A stretch of DNA of 64,000 bases, taken from assembly GCA_030248215.1 (NCBI GenBank), contig JASANG010003984.1, forward strand, positions 496,001-560,000. Direction: 5' to 3'. The notes below the pieces were generated by a model. That model saw only the letters and a list, made by a program, of their open reading frames with translations, made no database searches and was not told the DNA's origin. Positions within the stretch are counted from its first letter, which is position 1. The number at the start of each line of letters is the position of its first letter. Source of the DNA: Enoplolaimus lenunculus. Taxonomy: Eukaryota > Nematoda > Enoplea > Enoplida > Thoracostomopsidae. A program made the translations under genes and the position numbers. Shown here in pieces: positions 1 to 26,092 of the stretch.

Positions 1-787
1 TTTTATAGTGGGGGCACATTTCTTTTAAGTAGTTGATCCCCACCCACCTCTGGCTACGGGCCCAGGTATGCGTACGTAAGCTTAACTATTTCACCATAAT
101 AGGGAGGGGCTAAACATTTTCAAACAAAACCATACAAGGGTTTTCGATGACTTAGCAAATTTACAAATTTTATGACGGGGACACGTTTCTTTCAACTGAT
201 TGAGCCCCCGGCAACGGGTCCGACTGCGCCTACGGAAGGCTAATTATTCAGCAGCTACATATCGATCAGGGTTAATTAATGCTAATTTTTAAATGCTGGG
301 AAGTATATACAAAAGCTCAAATAAGGTACAATTTAACAACTTGCCTACGATATTTAATACTTACCAAGTCCAAAGCGATAGCCATCGGCAAATCGTGTAC
401 TCGCGTTATGAAACACACACGCACTGTCAACACTACGAAGAAATTGTTCAGCAGTTTCAGCTAAAATTTAAACATAACATATAGAAAAAATGTTGCACCC
501 CTCTGCTAGAGAATTTTAAACTCTTGCTTGTAACTCATTGAAAACCCTAGAATGCCCCGTCTGGAAGTAAACACCCAGTGCCGGCGTGAAGCGGTCACCC
601 CAAACTCCACAATTGGGCGCCTCTCCCGTTGGGCAAACTAAAAATCTATTCGCACGCCACGAAGTTTTAGTACAGTGAAACATTTTATTGGGGGCCATAT
701 CGGACCTGTTCAGGGAGAACTATCCTAACGCCGGTCCTCGGAACATCCGTTAAGAGTGACCAGTAGACGACAAGACACAAGGTGTCG

Positions 788-1001
788 TATACTCAAATGT
801 GTGTAGCACCTATCACCAGATGGTGTCACGTACTGTATAACTTTCGAACCATTCAATGACGACATTGAAAATCAGCGCTTATACCGGTTTCATTTGCTCT
901 ACTTCTGTTCAAATATTAAGATCCGCAACTGCTGTATTTCGTAATCTTTTTATACCCTATCACTAACTGGTGGTAGGTGCTACACACATTTGAGAATATA
1001 A
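788..1001. repeat. foldback element, 'CTCAAATGTGTGTAGCACC' family
   Basis: Ends are near-perfect inverted repeats of about 38 bp: the left begins CTCAAATGTGTGTAGCACCT and the right is its complement, ending TTTGAGAATA. More diverged copies with the same ends lie at about 10885-11085, 15640-15830 and 33095-33325, and fragments at 36885-36960 and 40060-40090. No ORF; a non-autonomous DNA element is the likely class. Confidence 0.75.
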
Positions 1002-1785
1002 ACCTAGACCTTAAATCTTAATCTAAACTTTTTATTGCATATAGCACTTCACTATATCAAACAGTTCTTCGAACTTTCAAGCCAGAAAATACACATTTAC
1101 AAAATTAGAAACCAGCAGTGTAACTTCAACATACCCATCAGGTTGCTGACCATGAAAATTTTTAAACGAAGGGATGGACGACTAAGAAAAAAAAGTTTCT
1201 ATACAACTGCCCAACCTGTGGCAAATCGAAAAATTTCCTGACCCGGAGTCATGGCCAAAGTTACTTTGAGCGGTGTAACTGTAATATAAACATACTTCCA
1301 AGCCTAAGCCTAAGCAAAAATAGTTTAAAACTTGAGCTTACTATGGCTCGGCTAATAAATGGTTCGCCACTAAACGTGCCATGACCCGGGATCACAATAT
1401 AATAGTAATCGTGATGAAAAATCTCACAGGAAGCGATCGTTATAAAAAACCTAGGCCTAGGTGGGCCCCCTTTGAATCCACCAGTACTTTTTTATCATAC
1501 CCTGTGAATATTATGATGAAATTACGAAAAACTCATTCTAAAAGAATATGTTTTCGGTTAGAAATTTTTCTGTTGCGGTTATATAGGAGTTTCCTAAAAT
1601 TTACCGCCTGTGTGGTCATATAAGAGTTTCGCATGAATGAACACTTAATTGGGCTGGCGATATTAAAGTTGCGATTGCGTAAGAGTACACGAAACCAACA
1701 TGACATGGGTATATATACTAAAACACAAACTCCCTTCCAACGTTCAAACACGTGTCTATATTAAAACGAGCTTATAAGTCTGAAG

Positions 1786-2215
1786 CAGGGCGCAACCGTA
1801 ATTACAACTTATCGCAGCTGGAATTTGAAAAAAATACCCACACCGGGCTATATTTTTTACTAAATTACTATTAAAAACCTTAGTTGAACATAAGTATTGA
1901 ATTAATCTGCTGTATTTTAGATCTTACTTATCCACGGATGCAGAAATCAACCTGCGACCGTATATTTTAGATGATAATCAAGGTTTATGTACTATATTAC
2001 TGAAACGTATTTTATTTGTATCGTCAATTTTAGTAAAATGCTTAAACAAGTGGCTATAACAGGTTTCTTAAAGATTAGCAAATTTGAAAAAAACGGCCAA
2101 AATTCAATACCGGAAGTTTTAATTCGTGGGTAAAAATTTACCGGAACTGGAATGTGAAAATTGCTGGAGCTGAAACGTGAAAAAAACGCCAGAACCGCAA
2201 TTCCTGTTGCACCCG
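1786..2215. mobile_element. degenerate hAT-like MITE (CAGGGTGCAACCGG family)
   Basis: The left end CAGGGCGCAACCG and the right end TTCCTGTTGCACCC form the inverted termini of the dominant small-element family of this window. The interior is AT-rich with scattered CCGGAACTGGAAT motifs and no coding capacity. Divergence between ends suggests an old copy. Confidence 0.55.
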
Positions 2216-2270
2216 CGTCAGAAGACATTAAACACAAATCGAAAAAAAGACACGAAAGCATACAGACGAA

Positions 2271-2333
2271 CAAACAAACAACCAATCAATCAATCAATCA
2301 AACAAACAAAAACAAACAAACACACACAAACAA
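2271..2333. repeat. (CAAA)n/(CAAT)n microsatellite
   Basis: Tandem CAAA, CAAT and CACA units directly after the donor of the P5CS exon at 2340. Simple sequence; it produces the Asn/Thr/Gln-rich ORFs seen here. Confidence 0.85.
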
Positions 2334-2339
2334 ACTTAC

Positions 2340-17144
<14,805 letters not shown>

Positions 17145-18553
17145 CCGTACACATGTGACATATCCTGCTAAACATAAATAAATCACACAAAACGAATGAA
17201 AGAATATTACACCCTGAATTGATAAATTGGCGCTAATGGACTGGCTACCAGCGGAAGCCCCACCCTCTGTGATCAGTTGGATAGGCTAGGGTTCGACAGT
17301 TTTTAGTTCTGAGTGCTTGCAGCTGAAAATGATTGGTGTTCTTGCGAGGTTTCGATTCCATAACCTATGGACGACGGATTCTCACAATCAGCTTCTGAAC
17401 TTAAGCCTTATAAGAACCGCAATATCTCCAAACTCGATTAGCCCCCACCCGGTTATAGCCCACACTCGAGATTTTTCCTGCTGGAGCAACATGTATGTCT
17501 TAAAAACATTTTGGCATCAAAACACACCTTTATGATTAAAGTTTCAGTTAAAGTGTAATTGATGAGTCTATAGTGTGTATGTTGAGGTTCTTATAAGGCA
17601 TAAGAATAGAAAAACTCAGCAGTTAAGCGCGAGGCGGCGTGGCTCAGTGGCTAGCCCGCTGGTCTGATAACTTGTCAGCCGAGTTTGAAACCCCCTGGGA
17701 ACGTCCCTCATTTTCAGCTGCTGAGAACTCAGAACTAAGAACCGTCGTACTTTAGCCTACCCAACTTTTCACCGTCAGTTATAATTTACAAAAAGCATCT
17801 CATCAGTTATTTTATATTTAACAGACATTGTCAGAAATTCAATGAATAGTTTCCCAATGATTGCCAAAACATACAGCGTAGATGAAAACCAGATAAATGT
17901 GTATGAACGACAATCCTTTCTTGTGTACTTACTTACACCATAAACTAGCTAAGATATTTCACATGTATTAAAAAACTTCTGACATGAATAACAATCAATA
18001 AAACCTACAAATGACAACGCTAAATGATACTAAACTCCCCAGAATACATTAAACGTTAATGCAGTCCGTGTAAAAAGTAGTTACTAAAAACGTATGCTTT
18101 AAAATTGTTTAAAATTGACACTTTTCATACCATTTAAAAGCGATGCAACGTTGCTTTCGGGGCCTACATACTACATATCCTATCTTTGCAGCTGCTTTCA
18201 TCGCCGACTATGTGCTGTTGACCCGTGCTTTCGAGGCAAAGTTACAACATAAAATAAATTACACATTACATTTCAGTGCTTTACGCACTTGAACATGTAC
18301 GCTTAATTACTTTACAACATATGTAAACTCATAGCTAGGATGAGCCCGTTTGAGGCTGTGAACGCGAATGGGTTGGAGGATAGGAAGTTTGAATATTGGT
18401 TTTAATGCCTTAAGTGTTATTTCTAACTAACTTTCCGAAATTGTATATCGATTGCATATTTCATATTAATTAATTGCGTTTTAACTACGGCTCAGATTTT
18501 AACCCGTTACCATCTCAGAAAAACCGTTTTTACCTCGTTGATTTTACGCAGTA
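17145..18553. promoter_or_regulatory. head-to-head intergenic region of P5CS and SUB1
   Basis: About 1.4 kb separates the divergent start codons of P5CS (minus) and SUB1 (plus), so both promoters, and perhaps a non-coding P5CS exon, should lie here. A possible acceptor TTTATGTTTAG on the minus strand at about 17165 hints at an upstream 5' UTR exon. Part of it is a foldback with a tRNA-like insert (17290-17760). No TATA box was confidently identified. Confidence 0.45.
17290..17760. mobile_element. foldback element containing a tRNA-like segment
   Basis: The left arm (TTTTTAGTTCTGAG...GCAGCTGAAAATG) is mirrored at the right (CATTTTCAGCTGCTGAGAAC...CTAAGAACC). A second inner pair is CCTTATAAGAACC and GGTTCTTATAAGG. 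Between the inner and right arms, 17631-17705 looks tRNA-derived: A-box-like TGGCTCAGTGGCTAGC and a degenerate B box GAGTTTGAAACCCC. No poly-A tail is seen, so this is not a classical SINE. Confidence 0.6.
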
Positions 18554-21500
18554 ATGTCTGATAGTGACAGTGGTCCTGAAGATGTAAGTAAATCAGTCTT
18601 TGTTGAAGAAATTTTATTGCTTGCAAAAATTTCAAGATGAACCTGATGAGTAGCGGCGATGCCAGGTATGGTGTGACCAGGGTGCAACCGGATATCCGGT
18701 TCCGTTTTAATATCCGGTAAAAATGATATCCGTATCAGGTTTCTATATCCGGTATAAACCTACCGGATATTTGAGGTTGTGGTGCCGAATATCATGAAAT
18801 TGCTTGTGGTTACATTTCTCGACAAGTCAAGAAGTTCAAGTTTTTAAACATTTTCAGCTACCTTTAAGTTATGCTAGTATACGTGGTTGCAAAATTAGCA
18901 GCCCTAATACATTCCTCCCAAACCTTTTTTACCTGAAAACTGCGCAATACATTTTGGTTCACTTTTAATTTCGTACAGTGTGTGCGTTGACATTCAGACT
19001 AATATAGATAAGCGAGCGAAAGTTAAACTCAGTTTTGCATTAAATAATTTCAGTGTATCAGAAGCAGTTATGAATTTTACAACAGACCAAAACCTTGAAC
19101 GCCCTAAAACACAGCGAAAAACATTATTTTTATATATAATCTTCGGTTCGTGTTCCGGTAAAAAGTTCAATATCCGTATCCGGTTTCGGTATCCGGTAAA
19201 TTAATATCCGGTCGCACCCTGGGTGGGACCGAACCTCTGACTCTTAACCAGGGCGGCAACAAAGGTTCGGATTCGGATTCGGCAAACATTTGAGGTTCGG
19301 ATTCGGATTCAGTTGTTGAAAAGCCGAATCCAAAAGCTGAATCCAACAAAGTTCGGCAATATGTTTTTTCATTTTTAAGCAATAAAATTTTTAAATACCT
19401 TGCTTCAGGTAAATACCTTGCTTCAGGTGAGAAATCTCAAAACTGACGTTGGGACGAAATATATTAACGTGTTAAAAGTTATACGGCTGGCATTGCGCTG
19501 ATATTCTGAAACAAATTATAGATATATCTGAAATTTGTAACATGCAGGATTCAGATTCGGTCAATTAGCACTGGGCGAGGATTGGGATTCGGTCAAATCG
19601 TGGATTCGGTGCCACCTTGCTCTTAACCTCAACTTTCCAAAATATCTTTATGTAAATATAAGTACGTACTGTATAGAATTAGTAGGAATTTGACACGCCA
19701 ACAAACTGAATCTTGTGCAAGCGATATAAATGGGAATTTAGAAATGAGTCACAACGGTAAGTGCTAAAACATAGAAAACCGTTCAGTCAGTTTCAACTTA
19801 ATTACAAGAAAACAAAAACAATTGTTGCCGAAACTTCGATTTCTGTTCAATCTAAAACCTGATCAGAGTATTATATAGTAATTTAATTGAAAAATCTCGC
19901 CGAAAATCTGTTATGGTTGTGTAATGTTGTTTTAGCGAAATCCGGCTAAAAAGCAGCGAACAGGGGAGCCCAAACTAAAGGACGACCGTAAACGAAAAGT
20001 AGGAGATGCAGCGTCTACTGGAGCATCGATATCAGGTGAACCGTCGTGGCCAGTAAGCAAAGTTTTTTTATTTTGTTATTTGAAACCGGCTGATGTTGAT
20101 GATTGTGGTCCTTGGTTGGACGTGTTAGCTTGTTCTTGTAGACCAAGGAAGTTGGCAGCTTTCTTTGGTGCTGTCCATAAGCAGGTGACATCCAGATCAG
20201 TTGTTTGGCTGTACCTGGAACCGGTGGTTGGTTGTGCGGCCATGCTGAGCACATTCTGGACAGATGTCTAGGACCGTCGGCTCGATCCTTGAGACGTACG
20301 AGTTGAGGGTTTTGCTATAGCCCGTTCGTAGCTGTGCTAGTGTGCTTTCTGCGGATCTCGCCTGGTCTTCTTCTTCTTTGTTGATTGGTGGCGGGTAGAT
20401 ACAAGTACGATGTTGGGCTTGAGCTGCCGTTTTGCTTCTTCCACTGCGTGTTTGTGTAGGTTGGCGATCCCCTTTTTGAAGTTGTCCATCGATAAGGGAG
20501 TATCGTGAGCAGATGGACGATGCCTGGCGCATGGGTAGGTATATATAAGCTCGGGTTCATCTTTGGCCTAGGTGCGCGTCGTCTGTTTACCAGATAGTGG
20601 CAGCGGTGCTCTTCTAGATGACATGACAGTGCAAATTGACGAGGCAGGAGTTTGACATGGGGCATAACTGGTAGTTCTAGGGCTTCACTGTGGACATCAT
20701 CCATTGATGCCATTTGGTGACAACCAATGACTATGCGCAGTGCAGCTGTCTGAGCGCGTTGGAGTCGATTCCAATGAGTTGGTTTAATGTTAGGTAACCA
20801 TACTGGACAGCAGTATGAGATGATTTAACGCCCAATGGCCTTGTACGTGGCTAGTAGGGTTTCCATGTCACACCCCCATTTAGTCCCCGCTAGTGCCTTG
20901 AGCACTTTCTTGTAAGAGGCAACACGTTGTTATTGAGTTTAACTTGAGGATGTAGCTTTGCTTGACTGGTTTGCGGCGTAAATAATGTGACACTTGATTT
21001 GCTGACAGATACCTGGATGTTACGAGAGCTGAATGGGAGGTAGACGTTTAGTGACTCCTCTAGTTGCGGGATGTGAGGGCCGCTTGTATAGATTGAGACG
21101 TCGTCCGCATAGCTGATTACGTTGATGCCAAATGGAGGCTGGGGCAGAGCGCACATGTACATGTTGAAAAGGCTCGGGAACAACACCCCACCTTGGTCCA
21201 CGCCGTAGCTGATGACCCTGGATTTCTGGCTTCTCCACAGCTTGAAAATTTCCGCCGGGGGGCGTTTCCTGGGCGCCCCCAGGAGTTTTCTGGGGGGGGC
21301 AGCTAATTTTGCTGGGGGGGGCAGTTTTCCTGGGGGCCCCCAGATGATCTGGGGGGGCAGGCTCAAAATTTTGCAAACCGACTTTTTGGACCATTTTTTA
21401 TTCTAGATCGTGTTTCCAACTCAACTGAAGATTACTCATCTCTCAACATGACAAAAATTCCCCGCAAACGCTAATAACAATAATTTTAACTAATATTACT

Positions 21501-23736
21501 GACAACTTTACCAGAAGTTGAAAGAAGCACAATTATATAAAATATAGATAATCTATAATTGAAACTGTGATTAACATATATTTTATATATTAGTCACAAC
21601 TTCAATTAATCATAAGGCTCAGACGGGTTGAACTTGCTGCTGCAAGGTACTTTCGAATGCTGTATGCCCTGAAACGGTCTTTATATAATTGTGCTTTTTT
21701 CAGTTCATTATTGAATTGTACTAGTTACTACCGGTATTTGTAACGCTATTAAAAAATTATGAGTACTCAGCGTAATATAAAATCACATTTTGCCGAATAT
21801 CCGCCTCAAAAAAGTCCAGGTCTTTATGTTTTGACATTCAAAATTTTTGGCTTAGAAAAGTCCTGGGGCCCCCCAACAAAAAAATTTGCTGGGGGGCGGC
21901 CGAAAATTCGCCGGGGGGCCCTTCCTGGGGGCGGCAAAATTTTCGCCAGGGGGGAAATGAATATTTCGAAAAGTGCTGGGGGGCCCCGCCCCCCCTTCGC
22001 TGTGGAGAAGCCAGGATTTCGAGACTTGTCCTCTGAACCGGACTGTTGCGTGTCGACCGTATAGGTAGTTGCAGGTCCATTTACGCACACTGCTGGGGGC
22101 ATTGAGGCGTAGTATGCAGTCTGATAGAGTCGTATGATCGACTGTATCAAAGGCAGCAGTTAGATTGAGGGCAACCAGAACAGTTCGGTGAGCTGGAGGT
22201 TTAATCAGCATGGTCAAAAATTGGCACTTTTCGTGAGTATCGGCACCGGCACAGCAGAAATTGACGATTTTGTGCCGATACTTTTGCAGATAACAGCGAT
22301 TTGGGATACTATCGATTTCATTTGTTGGCGTATATCGGTGCGTCATATCAAGAAAATTGATATATCTCCTGCGTTTGTCTTCGTAAAAATTAACTGAAAC
22401 GAACCGTTCTCATAAAATTATAACGTTTTATAGTTGATAGAGTTTATGTCTGCATTTATAATGATGTAATATTGTATCCTATCTGTTCTTTAAGCATCTT
22501 GTATTTAAATTGGAATCGGCATCGATATCGGTATATTTTCGAAATAATAATCGGCATCGGGAAAGTATTGGCATCCGGCACATCCCTAAAATTTAATCTA
22601 AATCCTCGACGCACTCAGTTGAAAGCAACAGCTTTAGGGAAACCAGAATCTAAGTACAAACAACCTTACTGAATATATTTCACTTTTTGAAGATCTGGTT
22701 TTTCTCTGACCGTGTTCAGTGTCCGGAACATCGTATTGCCCAGGGACACCTAATTGGTACTTATATTAGTTAGCGTGTATTTCGTAGAAATTATCATAAC
22801 AACGCGAACAATATGAGTGTGCGAATTCAGAGAACACTTTGAAACCGATATATGGATCTGGTGCATGCATACTGAATACTGACTAATAAAATAAGACTCG
22901 GTATGTAATGTGCTCTAAAAATTTCCCAGTTTTGATTCCGGTATAAATTTGCTGTTCAACTTCATTATAAATCGACAATAATCAACAAGAATCCTCTTAT
23001 CAACTTACACACGTGTAAATAGATGTATGTATAACACATTTGCTCGTAAATGTATGTTAACTTCTTACCAAACTGACATAAGATGTAATCGGCATAATGT
23101 GCTTTTTGTTTGTATTGTTAATAATTTTGTTACGCTGTATTTGTTGTTTCAGCTTGGTAGCAATCGATACGTTACTGTTTCTGATTTCCGTGGGAAAAAG
23201 TTAATAGGAATTCGTGAGTATTATACCGATGACGCTGGTGAACTTAAGCCTGGAAAGAAAGGTGAATAGTGTTAGGTTAATGTTGCCATTGGTGGACGGT
23301 TTTGGTGTTGGTCTCAGTGAGTCTAGTCTAGGAGCGTAGTTTCATTCGACCAATAGAAATGTTAAAAAGCTCGCTAACTATAAATAAGTTTTATATTTTG
23401 CAAAGTCGTGCTCGGTTATTGGTTCGCAATAACCTCGGTCCAGAGTTTCTCCGCCAATTCTTGCTCCGAATGTGATCCGAATCGGATATTACGTTTTTAG
23501 AACCAAAACTGTGTGTATATTATAACATTGCATATATCGGGGAACAATAATTTTTGTTAATTTTGTGGTTTTAAAAATGTAGCTTTGGTGATGTATAATT
23601 TGTAAGGTTATTTTTGGAAAAATGAATTTGGCAATACCACAACCTCCATTATTTCTATTCAGGTATCTCGTTAACAATTGCTCAGTGGGAGAAGTTGAAA
23701 GACGCAATTGATCAAGTGGATGAAAATATCAAATAG
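18554..23736 (+). CDS. SUB1: Pol II transcriptional coactivator p15/PC4, 4 exons
   Basis: Small nuclear single-stranded-DNA-binding coactivator linking activators to the Pol II machinery. Exons are 18554-18583, 19936-20052, 23153-23261 and 23663-23736; phases join to give 109 residues, near the usual 106-127. The N-terminus is acidic and serine-rich ([10 protein letters not shown]), followed by a Lys/Arg-rich stretch ([18 protein letters not shown]). The C-terminal PC4 domain shows [20 protein letters not shown], the [15 protein letters not shown] turn and [18 protein letters not shown]. Boundaries are GATGTAAGT, CCAGTAAGC and AAAGGTGAAT, with TTTCAG, TTTAG and TTCAG acceptors. Intron 1 carries two hAT-type elements and intron 2 a nested LINE assembly. 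A possible poly-A signal AATAAA lies near 23907. Confidence 0.95.
18678..19221. mobile_element. hAT-type MITE, CAGGGTGCAACCGG family, in SUB1 intron 1
   Basis: 544 bp from CAGGGTGCAACCGGATATCC to GGTCGCACCCTG. Flanks GGTGTGAC and GGTGGGAC match at 7 of 8. Subterminal TATCCGG repeats occur at both ends. It lies only 27 bp from the next hAT-type element. Confidence 0.9.
19249..19619. mobile_element. hAT-type MITE, CAGGGCGGCAAC family, in SUB1 intron 1
   Basis: 371 bp from CAGGGCGGCAACAAAGG to GGTGCCACCTTG, flanked by a perfect 8-bp duplication CTCTTAAC (19241-19248 and 19620-19627). Subterminal GGTTCGGATTCGGATTCGG repeats. Distinct interior from the neighbouring family, but the same CAGGG terminus. 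Confidence 0.92.
20060..22200 (-). mobile_element. 5'-truncated LINE (non-LTR retrotransposon), antisense in SUB1 intron 2
   Basis: Reverse-transcriptase pieces read on the minus strand: [20 protein letters not shown], then [30 protein letters not shown] and [10 protein letters not shown]. Near the 3' end is a cysteine/histidine motif ([15 protein letters not shown]) and a final [22 protein letters not shown] segment, followed by an A/T-rich tail touching the intron's first bases. This order fits Jockey/I/CR1-like LINEs; the exact clade is unresolved. The copy is dead: the frame changes several times, the 5' half is missing, and a foldback element (21227-22013) splits the RT. Its upstream end abuts the hAT-type copy at 22208. 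Confidence 0.85.
21227..22013. mobile_element. 787-bp foldback DNA element with GC-rich subterminal repeats, inserted in the LINE
   Basis: The termini are a perfect 15-bp inverted repeat TGGCTTCTCCACAGC, flanked by a 7-bp duplication GGATTTC (21220-21226 and 22014-22020) that matches the LINE sequence interrupted there. Just inside each end are clusters of CTGGGGGGGCAG / TTTGCTGGGGGG / CCTGGGGGCCCCCAG repeats, while the core (21400-21780) is AT-rich. No transposase-like ORF is seen. Family not recognised. Confidence 0.85.
22208..22589. mobile_element. partial hAT-type MITE, TAGGGATGTGC family
   Basis: The interior (ATCGGCACCGGCACAGC, GATTTCATTTGTTGGCGTATATC) and right end GGCACATCCCTA match the complete copy at 13033-13437. 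The left terminus is missing at the junction with the LINE. Confidence 0.75.
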
Positions 23737-24144
23737 AAATGTATCACGATTAGTTTGTATTCTTCAGTATCTTAATTGATTAATTGAATGAATGCGCCGA
23801 GTTTATTAAGTTTGAAAGCGAGTTCTGTTAATGCTGATTATTGACAATTACAGTTGTGTGTCCCTTGTTTTCGACAGCATCAGGGTTTACATTACACTGT
23901 AGACAAATAATAAATCCAATACTTAAAAATGTTGTATGGCTGCTTTTATTCATTCCTTGTTAGACAGCTGTTGGTTCCAGCGCTGAAAACTGTAAGTATT
24001 GCTCAATGATAAAAGGAAATAACCAAGTATGTATTTCAATTTAAGCGAACGTTCCTGTTGAATTTCTGAACGCTTATTTTTCTATGTATGTAACGTCCTC
24101 TTTGAATTGCGCATGCAGGAGCTCGGTGTCAAATGTGCGATTAC

Positions 24145-24830
24145 GGATGGGAGTCTCAATGAAGAAGTGGAAACTGAGACAGTCTCAAATTCCTGTTGAA
24201 GATTTTATTCCGCTCAGAAAACATTAATAATATAAGATTAAAAGAAACAACGAAAATATGGTAAACGTATTCATTTATTTGGCACAAAATATACATATGA
24301 CAACAGTCACATATCAGTAAAACAGACTGATTTTATATCACACGAAAAAATTGCGCTGTTGCCGAATCATATTAGTGATACTGGCTGGCTTAATATCCCA
24401 GAATTTACCTACGAGCCGAACTTGCGTGCGATCAATATAAAACGGTGTGTGGATTGTAGAAATGACGATGTTTGCACATTCACCAGCCAGTGTACTATAT
24501 GGATTTACTACAGTACCCATCTGTTGTATTTTGCATACTCAAAATTTCCCTACTTACGTACACGGACTTAGGTTTTGCGCGATATCGCGTTACTAGTACT
24601 CAACCATTTATTGATAAATTATGATCTAGCATGCTCTAAAAATCAGTAACTATTAAATTTGCTTCGGCTAAACACATGTAACAATGTTATAAAATAGCAT
24701 AAAATTTCTTATAACAATAATCAATATTTAAATAATTTGCCACAACTGGAACTCCTGGTTGACATTAATACCGGAGTCTCAGTTTCTAAACCTGAGACTT
24801 TTCAGAAGCTGAGACTGAGACTACCATCCC
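24145..24830. mobile_element. candidate DNA element with GTCTCA-rich inverted ends
   Basis: The left end GGATGGGAGTCTCAATGAAG...CTGAGACAGTCTCA mirrors the right end TGAGACTGAGACTACCATCCC. A related TCCCAGTCTCAGACTCAG motif occurs in the NOC2L intron near 40827. No ORF. Confidence 0.5.
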
Positions 24831-25087
24831 TGCGCATAAGAAGGAATATGTTTGACATACATATGCATTTGAACTTCAACTTAGTAAAAATATATTATAA
24901 ATTGCCGTTGATATGTGAATTTTGTTTTATGGCCGTATTTACAGCATACTATTTTACCCTAGTTATTGAGCTACTTTGTCGTACTGGAATGTAAATTATT
25001 GTGTGGAACCATTTCTCGTAGTAAAAGTGGGTTCCAGTATTCCAAATTGCACGTTGCGCAATTGCTGGGATAACTCATGCATACTGT

Positions 25088-25505
25088 AGTGACCCGAATA
25101 AGAGGGGAGTCCCCGTTTTGAGTCCCAATCAATAGCAGTCCGTATCCCTAATAAGAGACCGTAAGCGCATAGAGTCCCTAAACCCTAATTAGAGTCTATA
25201 AATGTCAATTATTCCTAATTGTATGTGTAGCGCGTAAATGACTCCAGAACCAAAGTTGAGTTCGAAACTTTAAAGCATACTTAAGTTTTGAATGCAACAT
25301 TCCGAAGTAACCTTGCATTATAGCTCAAGCTTTTGATGCAAGGCAAAAGACGTTTGATTCAACGGATAATTGCAATACCAAATATATGTGTAACGAAGTG
25401 TGGCGGAGGACGGGATAAAATAAATAACAGTCCGTAACCGAATAACTGGGGGTACCCTCTGGAGAGGTCAAATAAATATCAGTCCCATGTCTTATTCGGG
25501 TCACT
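25088..25505. mobile_element. MITE-like element with 16-bp perfect inverted ends
   Basis: The ends AGTGACCCGAATAAGA (25088-25103) and TCTTATTCGGGTCACT (25490-25505) are perfect complements. The interior has repeated AGTCC(C/G)TA motifs (CAGTCCGTATCCC, GAGTCCCTAAACCC, CAGTCCGTAACC). Target duplication unclear; no ORF. Confidence 0.75.
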
Positions 25506-26092
25506 CACTAAAGTACCTCAGTAGTTCTGGGTATTCAGTTTAGAAGATTGCCACAGACTACTAAATAAACGCGTTGACAACTTAAATTTTAGTTGATTTG
25601 GCTTGTCCTTTGCCTTATTTAAGCCACTGCAATAGAGATTCCATCGAATATAATTCTTCCCTCGAACTATATATACTAATCGTTTCAGTTCCAAGAACAA
25701 AGAACCAGATTGAAATACACTTACACTAAGTCGTACAAACATCAGCCCATGTTACTTATACTGGTGTCTGCGCTTTCAGCAGCAGATGCAGAAATTTCTA
25801 AATGGGCGGAATGGTAAATATTTTGAAACGCAATTTTTCTCCAAAAAATTTTCTTAGCGGGAAAATTATAGGACCCCATTTTATAACGAATACATAGTTT
25901 TGCGTTTATTTTGTTGCTTGCACAGGTAATAAAATTAGTACTGTACAGTGCGTGTTCGATGCAAATGAACTAAAAATACGAAGTCATTTTTACGTATAAA
26001 TATCACGCTAATCTGAAGTTTTTTGAATATATATTGGTCTATTTTAGTTAAGAAATAAAGATTTTGAATCATATGGAACAATTATGCAAGCA

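Larger units (their letters stand above)
1..2339. other. left-edge P5CS intron: repeats, no exon found
   Basis: No P5CS C-terminal exon (expected Gly-Leu-Gly-Ala-Glu block) was found on the minus strand here, so this is probably intron. It holds a block repeated at about 1-64 and 170-235 (shared core GGGGCACA/GGGACACGTTTCTTT), a foldback at 790-1000, a degenerate hAT-like copy at 1786-2215 and a CAAA microsatellite at 2271-2333. The stretch 516-720 is GC-richer and unrecognised. Confidence 0.5.

Noticed and set aside
516-698. 60-codon minus-strand ORF with several Cys residues
   Set aside because: Short, GC-skewed, no recognised domain, and next to repeat sequence; could be an old element fragment but no family could be named.
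19225-19260. Treating the two SUB1 intron 1 elements as one composite
   Set aside because: Each has its own inverted ends and its own 8-bp target duplication, so they are separate insertions.
20315-20713. 132-codon minus-strand ORF in SUB1 intron 2
   Set aside because: It is part of the dead LINE between the RT and the C-terminal Cys/His motif, not a host gene.
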